Shown here: positions 16,521 through 22,841 of the stretch, one piece after another
Numbering within the stretch: the first letter of the stretch is position 1
Layout of the letters: every line of letters starts with the position of its first letter
Assembly (NCBI GenBank): GCA_024243835.1
Contig: JALPMN010000578.1
Span: 1-22,841, forward strand
Origin: Enteropsectra breve
Taxonomy: Eukaryota > Microsporidia
Reading direction: 5' to 3'
DNA length: 22,841 bases
Position numbers and translations under genes: made by a program
Notes under the pieces: generated by a model
The model's database searches: none
What the model was told of the DNA's origin: nothing
What the model saw: only the letters and a program-made list of their open reading frames with translations

Positions 16521-17378
16521 TTAACTACCTAACGCTCTTCTTAGCTCTGCTTCTGTTTCCTTAAGCTTTTCAATCTTTTTAGAATTATATTCAAAAGAAT
16601 TTTTAAGCCCCTTTATACTGTTAACTAGCGCAGTCTGTTTTAGTTTCGAACGTAATTTTTTTATCTCTTCCTCTAGTTCATTACTTTCCTCTGAGTTTAC
16701 CATTCCAGCACCGGATTCATCACTAGAATTTTGCTTTTCTAGCGCTTGCATTTTAGTTTCAGCATCTGAAAGTTCTTTTTTGACTTTAGTTTCGATTTCA
16801 TTAAACTTGAGTTGTTCGCTTTGTAGTCTCGCTTTTAGTAGTTCAACATCTTCATAGCTATCCTTTAAATTTTTCCTGACTTCCTTGAGTTTTTTTTGAA
16901 TATCGCGGCGGTTCATTGGTAATCTAACTTGTTTTGCAGATCTCCCAACCCTTTGAGATACAGCTTGATTAGCAGCGGGGTTATGGAAACTTTTATCTTT
17001 TTTAATTGTATTTTGTGGGCTCGATGATGAAGCATATTTATTTCTTTGATTGTCTCGAGAGTAAGGATGCACGTGCTGACCTGCATTATGTAATGGAGCA
17101 TGACTCACACTTGGATTTGGTTGTAGATGCCCGGCATTAGGATCTGCGACAAAGACCAAAGGAAACTGTGGAACGTTGTTTATTGGATTGAAAACTTGAT
17201 AAGGAAAATCACTTGGCGGTATAGTGTAAGGCTGACCAAATTGATCATAAAAAGTCTGCATCGGTGGTGCGTATGAAAATGGAGGTATATTTGTTCCTTC
17301 ATTCGTCCTTCTATATTGTCTAAAAGCTGATATCATGCAGCTAAAGACTAAGATTCTGTGGATTTTGATGCTTTTCAT
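16521..17378 (-). CDS. Secreted coiled-coil protein, array member 1
   Basis: 285 residues from the ATG at 17378 (the frame runs one codon further to a TTG). The signal peptide is MKSIKIHRILVFSCMISA, with probable cleavage after ISA, before FRQYRRTNEG. A Pro/Asn/Gln-rich region follows with the family box NPINN...ADPNAGHLQPNPS (to residue 90). The C-terminal half is a charged coiled coil (KKLKEVRKNLKDSYEDVELL onward, ending KEAELRRAL-like). It is the most divergent member: INADIPTN is replaced by LPMNRRD, and the GPxxQRTxEY box is missing, replaced by a Ser/Glu stretch. It is probably secreted or exposed on spore or host-facing surfaces, which is inferred from the signal peptide only. The conserved CCCCTTTAATATG element is about 62 bases upstream. 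Confidence 0.82.
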   Translation of the reverse strand: MKSIKIHRILVFSCMISAFRQYRRTNEGTNIPPFSYAPPMQTFYDQFGQPYTIPPSDFPYQVFNPINNVPQFPLVFVADPNAGHLQPNPSVSHAPLHNAGQHVHPYSRDNQRNKYASSSSPQNTIKKDKSFHNPAANQAVSQRVGRSAKQVRLPMNRRDIQKKLKEVRKNLKDSYEDVELLKARLQSEQLKFNEIETKVKKELSDAETKMQALEKQNSSDESGAGMVNSEESNELEEEIKKLRSKLKQTALVNSIKGLKNSFEYNSKKIEKLKETEAELRRALGS

Positions 17379-18261
17379 CAACTGTGTAAATGCAAATTTT
17401 TTAAAAGCTGTTGAGAACCAATCATTTTTTCATATTAAAGGGGCGTCAAGCGAATTATGAACCCCTTGATATAAAGCTTTAATTTAGAATATGATAAAGC
17501 ATATGCTATAATAATGGGTGTCAGATTATTTTTATACATAAGCCAGACTTTCAAAAATCTATGAATAAGCTTTTATGCCAATGGATAAACTTAAAAGAGG
17601 GGATTTATAACAATTAAAACTTACATCCAACTTTAAATTGTGTCAAAGTCTTACAGTTTTTATTGGGAGGAGGAAGCTTCCTGAAGTTCCCACTATTTTA
17701 TATTATGAGCAAATAAATTATAAGGCTTTGATAGACCATAAAGACGATCAATAATGAATTATGAGTAACATTCCAATAATTATGCCGTATTTATGATGAT
17801 TCTACTCGAAAAAATTAATTTTTTCGTCTTTTATAGCTTGCCCAAATACTCATTAGGGCTTTTTACCAGTTACGTTAAATTTCAAATTCTTTCATCCTTA
17901 GCAAAGTTAAACATATTGCAACTTTTAAAGAAATCAGTAAGAAATTATTATTATCGAGGAAGAATAAAGTTTAATTAGAAAAGAAAGCCAATCATTAAAA
18001 TAACGCCGCGAGCACCTAAGATCCCACCTTTATTTTATTATTTTCTAGCCTTATACGGCTCCTCCAACGGGTACGACAAAATCTTTTAAAGATTTAAATA
18101 GAACTACAGTCCGATAATAGTAATCTCTGTTACGGATGGAGAGTTGCTTTAATTCAAAAAATAAGGTATTCTACAATAATGATTCACGGAACTCTATTAA
18201 CTCCTGTCATTGATATAGCTAAGCATGCATAAATATTTTAAATTAAGTAAAATTTATTGTT
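17379..18261. repeat. Array spacer A (between members 1 and 2)
   Basis: The spacer is homologous to spacers B and C in blocks, for example GGGCTTTTTACCAGTTACG...AAATTTCAAATTCTTTCAT near 17855-17895 and GATTTAAATAGAAC..CAGTCC near 18092-18115. Elsewhere it is eroded. It is the oldest-looking copy. A 61-codon plus-strand frame inside it (17793-17978) is not open in the sister spacers. Confidence 0.65.
17416..17505 (-). promoter_or_regulatory. Conserved upstream block of array member 1
   Basis: On the minus strand this holds ATGCTTTATCATATTC.., GGGGTTCATAATTC and CCCCTTTAATATG, followed by AATGATTGGTT. The same order is present before members 2 and 3 and partly before member 4. Confidence 0.6.
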
Positions 18262-19125
18262 TTAAACTACTAACGCCTTATTTAAATCGTCTATTTTTTT
18301 CCTTAGCTGCTCAATCTGTTCAAGGTTATTTTTAATAGATAATTTTGCGTTCCTGACAGAAATAGCTGGCCCTGACGCTCTCACTACACGATTCCAATGG
18401 GCAGTATCTTTGACCAATTCCACAAATTCAGGGGTTCTCTGCTTATTGGGCCCTCGTGTATAATGAGCATTGCTCCTTTTAAGTGCTTCCTTTCTAGCGT
18501 TAACTGCTGCAAGCGAATCTTTGGAAATTTTTAACTCTGTCTCACTGATTTCTAGTATTATTTGCGAAGTTTCAACCAGTTTTAATCGTTCCTCTATTTC
18601 TTTTTTGACACCATCAAGCATCTTTTCAATATCAATCGGGTTCGTTGGAATATCTGCATTTATAAATGTGCTGGGCGGCAAAAATGATGGAACAGCTAGT
18701 TTTTTAGCTGTCTTTTTATGATTCTTTGCTTTGCATTGTGGTGCTGATGCCGAAGCAGATGTATCTTTTTGATTGCCTTGTATGGAAGGATTTTTGTGCT
18801 TCCTTGCTTCTTCTAGTGAAGAAAAGGTTATTCTTGGATTTGATTGTAGAATGCTGATGTCAGGATTAGTAATATAGCTCCAAGGAAAAAGTATTGCATT
18901 GTTTAATGGATTATAAACTTGCAGGGGAACTGCAAGGGATCTCAGTGTGATAGGAAGATCATTAGGATTATAAAACGCATGCGGCGATGTGTTAAATGAA
19001 GATGATGCAATATTTGTTCTTTCATTGCCGGAATTATGTTCCATTTCATTCATCCTTCTAAATTGCCTAAAAGCTGATATCATGCAGCAGTAGATCAAAA
19101 TTTTCCATACCATGATATTTCGCAT
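18262..19125 (-). CDS. Secreted coiled-coil protein, array member 2
   Basis: 287 residues from the ATG at 19125. That start gives MRNIMVWKILIYCCMISAFR, which aligns residue for residue with the 20-residue leader of the other members. The open frame goes on to a TTG at 19158. After the signal peptide come RQFRRMNE, a Ser/Asn/Pro-rich region with NPLNN and LQSNPR, a Lys-rich linker, and PPSTFINADIPTNPIDIEKM (around 150-170). The coiled coil carries TRGPNKQRTPEFVELVK followed by HWNRVVRASG. The stop codon lies just before the conserved AACAATAAAT 3' element. No homologue with known function is recognised. Confidence 0.84.
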   Translation of the reverse strand: MRNIMVWKILIYCCMISAFRQFRRMNEMEHNSGNERTNIASSSFNTSPHAFYNPNDLPITLRSLAVPLQVYNPLNNAILFPWSYITNPDISILQSNPRITFSSLEEARKHKNPSIQGNQKDTSASASAPQCKAKNHKKTAKKLAVPSFLPPSTFINADIPTNPIDIEKMLDGVKKEIEERLKLVETSQIILEISETELKISKDSLAAVNARKEALKRSNAHYTRGPNKQRTPEFVELVKDTAHWNRVVRASGPAISVRNAKLSIKNNLEQIEQLRKKIDDLNKALVV

Positions 19126-19889
19126 AAAAAATAATTTTTTTATGAAGTTGAAATTCAAACAATATTTTTTGCATATTAAAGTGCCTCAAGCAATAATGAA
19201 CCCTCTGATACAAAGGCTTCAATTTACAATATGATAAAGCATATCCTTTAGTAATGGTTATTGGCGAATAAAGGATATTACAAGAAAACTTTATTCAGCT
19301 TCCTCATTTATGAAAATCGCTAGTTTAGAGACTATGGCTAATAAAAGCAGACTAAGGTTATCTCACTGGCTTGATTTAACATTAGTGGTGATCAACAGAA
19401 AATTATAAGTAACATTGCAGTTATCATAGCCACAGTCAAGACTATATTTTCTAAAAGGGGTATGTTGGGACACCTTTTCATGGGCAGCACCAGATACTTA
19501 GAAGGGCTTTTTACCAGTGCTTTAAATTTCAAATTCTTTTATATTTAGCATAATTAATCAAGTTTGAGAATTTAAAGAGTTCACCCTGAATGATTATTTC
19601 AAAGTGAGCTGCAAAAATTACAAAAAACTAGTCATTATTACATAGCTATGTGACATTGTTATCTCATCTTTATATGTTTATTACCTAGCCTTTCAGCTTA
19701 CTTCTCTTATGGTGATGGCAAAACCCTCTTAGATTTAAATAAGAACTTCAGTCCAATTATAGTAATTTATATTTTGAACGCGAGGTATTTGTTTTAACAA
19801 AGTAAGATCGCCAGAAGAGCTATTTTAGACTCTTCTAGCTTGTTCCTTTATTGACTAACTCTGCAAAAGCATTTTGAATAAAATCTAAT
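19126..19889. repeat. Array spacer B (between members 2 and 3)
   Basis: Closely related to spacer C. Over about 165 aligned bases (from GAGACTATGGCTAATAAAAG near 19327 to GGGCAGCACCAG) I count about 15 mismatches, roughly 91 % identity. No gene lies within it. A short A/T-rich element equivalent to the AAAATTTT promoter motif is at 19126-19141. Confidence 0.75.
19157..19245 (-). promoter_or_regulatory. Conserved upstream block of array member 2
   Basis: Same order of elements as before member 1, except that the CCCC box is altered (GTGCC on the plus strand at 19181-19185). The distance to the chosen ATG is about 56 bases, which supports that start. Confidence 0.55.
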
Positions 19890-20756
19890 TTATTGTTTTA
19901 TATGCTTCTCTTTCGCCTTCATTAGCTGTGCTTCTTTCTCCTTAAGCTTGTCAATTTGTCTTTGATAATAATTCTTAGCAAATGTTTCTTCTTCGACTTT
20001 ACGAGCTGCACCTGAAACAGGCTGATTTACTTTACGACTCCAATATGCTACATCTTGCTCCACTTTAATATATTCATCTGTTTTCTGTTTATCGGGACCT
20101 GGTTTATAGTGTTTTTTACCTTTTTGAAGCTTATACCTCTTATTTTTAGCTTTTTCGAGTGCGGCTTTGTAAGATTCTAAAAGTGGTTCTTCCACGTCGA
20201 GTACATCTTTCGAAGCTTCAACTAGTGTTGATCGTACCACTATCTCATTTTGAACACACTCAAGCATCTTTTCAATATCACAGATGTTCGTTGGAATATC
20301 TGCATTAATAAACTGACTGGGCGGTAAGAGTGAAGGAGCTATCTTTTCAGCAGATTTTTTTAGTTTCGTTGTTTTATCTTTTGCTGCTGATGGTTTTTTT
20401 TGACCATAGCGTCTAGGTGCGCTCATGTGCTTAAATCCTTTAACTAAAGAAGCAAAGCTAGTACTTGGATTTGGCTGTAGATTCATGGTGTTAGGATCAG
20501 CAGTATGACCAGAAGAACATTGCATAGAGTTATTCGGTGCGTTAAAAATTTGCTGGGGGTCAGCATGTAAGCCAGTACTTATTGGCTGATCATCTGGATT
20601 ATCAGACACATTAGATAATTTAGCATAATTCGATGGAATTATATCTGTTCTTGTAGATTGCGGTCTTAGAATCCCATCCTCTCCCCTTTCCATATCCCTA
20701 AAAGCTGATATCATACTGGTAAAGACAAAGATTTTTTGGATTATAATGCTTTTCAT
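19890..20756 (-). CDS. Secreted coiled-coil protein, array member 3
   Basis: 288 residues starting with the signal peptide MKSIIIQKIFVFTSMISA. Family boxes in order: STRTD (34-38), NAPNNS (72-77), HTADPNTMNLQPNPS (84-98), PPSQFINADIPTNICDIEKM (145-164), YKPGPDKQKTDEYIK (217-231) and the basic tail KEKEAQLMKAKEKHIKQ. The C-terminal half is a charged coiled coil. AAAATTTT-type sequence lies about 15-20 bases before the ATG. The tail KHIKQ is encoded by the very sequence (ATAAAACAATAA) that is untranslated in members 1 and 2, so the stop codon has moved. A host-exposed or spore-surface role is an inference from secretion and expansion only. Confidence 0.85.
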   Translation of the reverse strand: MKSIIIQKIFVFTSMISAFRDMERGEDGILRPQSTRTDIIPSNYAKLSNVSDNPDDQPISTGLHADPQQIFNAPNNSMQCSSGHTADPNTMNLQPNPSTSFASLVKGFKHMSAPRRYGQKKPSAAKDKTTKLKKSAEKIAPSLLPPSQFINADIPTNICDIEKMLECVQNEIVVRSTLVEASKDVLDVEEPLLESYKAALEKAKNKRYKLQKGKKHYKPGPDKQKTDEYIKVEQDVAYWSRKVNQPVSGAARKVEEETFAKNYYQRQIDKLKEKEAQLMKAKEKHIKQ

Positions 20757-21547
20757 TAACGGTGCAAATAAAATTTTTTTTACGTATTAGAAAACCAATC
20801 ATTTTTACATATTAAGGGGCTTCAAGAGAATTATGAACCCTCTGATACAAAGGCTTCAATTTATAAAATGATAAAGCATACTCTTTAGTAATGGGTAATG
20901 GCTCATTTTATAGCGAACAATCGATATTACATCAAAACTCTATTCAGATTCTTCATTGATGAAAAATCGATAATATAGAGACTATGGCTAATAAAAGCGA
21001 ACTAAAGTTATCTCACTGGCTTGATTTAACATTAGTGATGATCAACAGACAATTATAAGTAACATTGCAGTTTTCATAGCTACGATCAAGACTATATTAT
21101 CTAAAAGGGGTAAGTAGAGACACCTTTTCATGGGCAGCGCCAAATTCTCAGAAGGGATTTTGACCAGTTATGTTGAATTTCAAATTATTTTATATTTAGC
21201 CTAGTAGCATAAATAATCAAAATTGAGAGTTTAAACCGTTCACTCTGAATGATTGTTTCAAAGTGAGCTGCAAAAATTACAAAAAACTAGTCAGTATTAT
21301 ATTGCTACAGGTTTTGTTATCTCATCTTTATATATTTTTCTTTAGCCTTGTAACGTACTTCTCTAATGGTGATGAGAAAACCCTCTTAGATTAAATAAGA
21401 ACTTAGCAGTCTAAATATAGCAATTTATATTTTGAACGCAAGGTATTTGTTTTAACAAAGGAAGATCGCCAGAAGAGCTTTGCGGTCCCTCCAAGCTTGC
21501 GTCCTTTAATGACTAACCCTGCAAAAACATTTTGAATAAAATCTAAT
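20757..21547. repeat. Array spacer C (between members 3 and 4)
   Basis: Near-duplicate of spacer B along most of its length, including TTTGAACGC.AGGTATTTG, AAGATCGCCAGAAGAGCT and CATTTTGAATAAAATCTAAT just before the next gene end. No gene lies within it. Confidence 0.75.
20792..20880 (-). promoter_or_regulatory. Conserved upstream block of array member 3
   Basis: It contains GCCCCTTAATATG about 60 bases upstream of the ATG, with AATGATTGG adjacent, as in member 1. Confidence 0.6.
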
Positions 21548-22399
21548 TTATTGTTTTATATGCTCCTCTTTCGCCTTCATTACCTGTGCTTCTTTCTCCT
21601 TAAGCAGCCTAATTTGTTCAAGATTATTTATACTTGATGCTAGCTGCATTCTCAGATTTTTAGTTGGCCCTGACTCTCTCACTTTACGATTCAATTTTAC
21701 TGCTTCTTTAATCAATTCCTCATATTCTGTGGTCCTTTGCGTAATGGGCCCTAATGTATACTGAGTTCCACTTTCTATAAGTTTCTCTTTTTCATTTTTG
21801 ACTTTTTCAAGATCCTCTATAAATTTATTAAAGATTGGCTCATCATGCCGTATTACTGGTTCCGAAGCGTCAACCATTCCTTGTCTCATCGCTATTTCTC
21901 TTTTAATATCCATAAGCATTTTATCAATGCCAAAGATGTTCGTTGGAATATCTGCATCAATAAGAGGGCTAGGCTGCATAATTGAAAAATCTAGTTTATT
22001 ACTGGGCTTCTTTATTTTTCTTTCTGCTGCTGATATATTTTTTCTTTTGTTGCGTCGGGGTTGGCTCGCAGGCTCAAATGCTAAATCTAATGAAGCATCG
22101 TTTGTAGTTGGATTTGGTTGTAGATTCATGGTGTTAGGATCAGCAGTATGGCCCAAAGGAAATTGCGTAGAGTTACTCGGTGCATCAGAAACTTGCTGAG
22201 GGACAACTTGTGATTCCATATTTATTGGCTGACCATACGGATTATCAAACAAAGTGGTGGAATTAGAAATTGTAGATGGAACTTTATCTATTCTTGTAGT
22301 TTGCGATTGTATTGTTCCATTTGCATCTCTATCAAAATCCCTATATGCTAATATCATACTGACGAAGACCAAAAATTCTTGGATTTTGATGCTTCTCAT
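21548..22399 (-). CDS. Secreted coiled-coil protein, array member 4
   Basis: 283 residues from the ATG at 22399; the frame continues to a TTG at 22441. Signal peptide MRSIKIQEFLVFVSMILA, then YRDFDRDANG. Boxes: TTRID, SDAPSNS, HTADPNTMNLQPNPT (residues 84-98, as in member 3), IDADIPTNIFGIDKML (147-162), TLGPITQRTTEYEEL, and a tail almost identical to member 3 (KEKEAQVMKAKEEHIKQ). Between these boxes members 3 and 4 differ heavily (about 40 % identity overall by eye). AAAAATTTTT lies about 12-20 bases before the ATG. Confidence 0.85.
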   Translation of the reverse strand: MRSIKIQEFLVFVSMILAYRDFDRDANGTIQSQTTRIDKVPSTISNSTTLFDNPYGQPINMESQVVPQQVSDAPSNSTQFPLGHTADPNTMNLQPNPTTNDASLDLAFEPASQPRRNKRKNISAAERKIKKPSNKLDFSIMQPSPLIDADIPTNIFGIDKMLMDIKREIAMRQGMVDASEPVIRHDEPIFNKFIEDLEKVKNEKEKLIESGTQYTLGPITQRTTEYEELIKEAVKLNRKVRESGPTKNLRMQLASSINNLEQIRLLKEKEAQVMKAKEEHIKQ

Positions 22400-22841
22400 T
22401 AACGGTACCAAAAAATTTTTATTTATGCAGTAAACAACCAATCATTTTACGTATTAAAGGAGCTGCAAGAAATATTTTTCGCTATAAAAGGGCTTCAAGC
22501 AAATATTATAACCCTTGATATAAATGCATTGATTTTACAAGATGAGAAATAATCTCTAAAAATCGATATTTGCTCATTTTATAGCGAAGATTCGACATTA
22601 CAAAAATTTTTATTTTGATTCCTCAACGAAGAAGCATCTTGAAAAAGTTACTGTGGCTATAAACACTCGGAAAAAAGAAAATGCACAATGATTAAAACTC
22701 ATATTTCTCGCGATAATATTTGCTAAACTTCTTAGATTTACAAAAATCTGACAAAGATGACTTTTAACATACCAGTGGCATTCAGTGTCTTTATGATACA
22801 TCATAATTATATTAATAATCTTAGTTTATGTAGTTATAAAG
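22400..22841. repeat. Array spacer D (right edge)
   Basis: The upstream flank of member 4 is homologous to spacer C (for example CTCATTTTATAGCGAA.ATTCGA.ATTAC near 22573-22602). It has an internal duplication: CGCTATAAAAGGGCTTCAAG (about 22480-22499) repeats the AAGGGGCTTCAAG-like element. It contains no gene; the short minus-strand frame at 22610-22804 looks spurious. Confidence 0.6.
22436..22545 (-). promoter_or_regulatory. Conserved upstream block of array member 4 (with insertion)
   Basis: The AACCAATCATTTT and GTATTAAAGGAGC elements are kept at about 60 bases from the ATG. A 35-40-base partial duplication separates them from the distal ACCCTTGATATAAA element. Confidence 0.5.

Larger units (their letters stand above)
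16355..22841 (-). repeat. Tandem array of four gene-plus-spacer units (continues off the window)
   Basis: Four paralogous genes end at 16521, 18262, 19890 and 21548, giving periods of about 1741, 1628 and 1658 bases. Each unit includes a conserved upstream block, a coding region and a conserved 3' element. The spacers are also homologous to each other. The spacer of the last gene runs off the right edge, so further copies probably lie beyond. Confidence 0.88.

Noticed and set aside
17793..17978. 61-codon plus-strand frame in array spacer A
   Set aside because: The homologous stretches of spacers B and C are interrupted by stops, so it is not a conserved gene.
22610..22804. 64-codon minus-strand frame in the last spacer
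   Set aside because: Lies in duplicated non-coding spacer and is not open in the sister copies as far as I can align them.

Overview
The window reads as nuclear DNA from a fungus-related eukaryote with a reduced genome, most likely a microsporidian (inference). The genes are intron-free and short for their families. They sit in AT-rich spacers. Most genes have an AAAATTTT-type element 5-30 bases before the ATG, and several also have a CCC just before the ATG. Both signals have been described in Microsporidia. All the recognisable proteins are eukaryotic, and I cannot name the species.

Layout: bases 1-693 are the 3' end of a Ty3/gypsy-type retrotransposon pol (integrase with an exact D,D-35-E spacing), followed by a polypurine tract and the start of a 3' LTR. 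Next, on the minus strand, come an eIF4A-type DEAD-box helicase (964-2235) and a Dsk2/ubiquilin shuttle factor (2703-3485). A plus-strand tRNA-Pro(CGG), a small coiled-coil protein gene and a tRNA-Phe(GAA) follow. TRM9 (tRNA wobble-uridine methyltransferase) and TSR3 (18S rRNA aminocarboxypropyltransferase) form a divergent pair sharing a 58-base promoter. Two adjacent short sugar-porter-like MFS transporters follow (7121-8284 and 8936-10114). Then come three unrecognised minus-strand genes: a zinc-ribbon protein, a 326-aa orphan and a 143-aa orphan.

The stretch 12342-13917 has no convincing gene. Its last 300 bases (about 13630-13915) are locally GC-rich and hold several nested hairpins, so they may encode a structured non-coding RNA.

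The right third (about 16355 to the window end) is a tandem array of at least four diverged paralogues on the minus strand, with a repeat unit of about 1.63-1.74 kb. Each encodes a protein of about 285 residues with a signal peptide, a low-complexity Pro/Ser/Asn-rich middle and a charged coiled-coil C-terminus. The spacers are duplicated as well. Between the two most similar copies the spacer looks better conserved than the coding sequence. This array is the most likely undescribed system here: a lineage-specific, tandemly expanding family of secreted proteins.

Functionally, the left half is mostly housekeeping for RNA and translation (helicase, tRNAs, tRNA and rRNA modification) plus ubiquitin shuttling. 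The centre is nutrient uptake. The right is probably the interface with the host or the spore surface. Promoter motifs and start codons were judged by eye; several genes begin at an internal ATG rather than at the end of the longest open frame.
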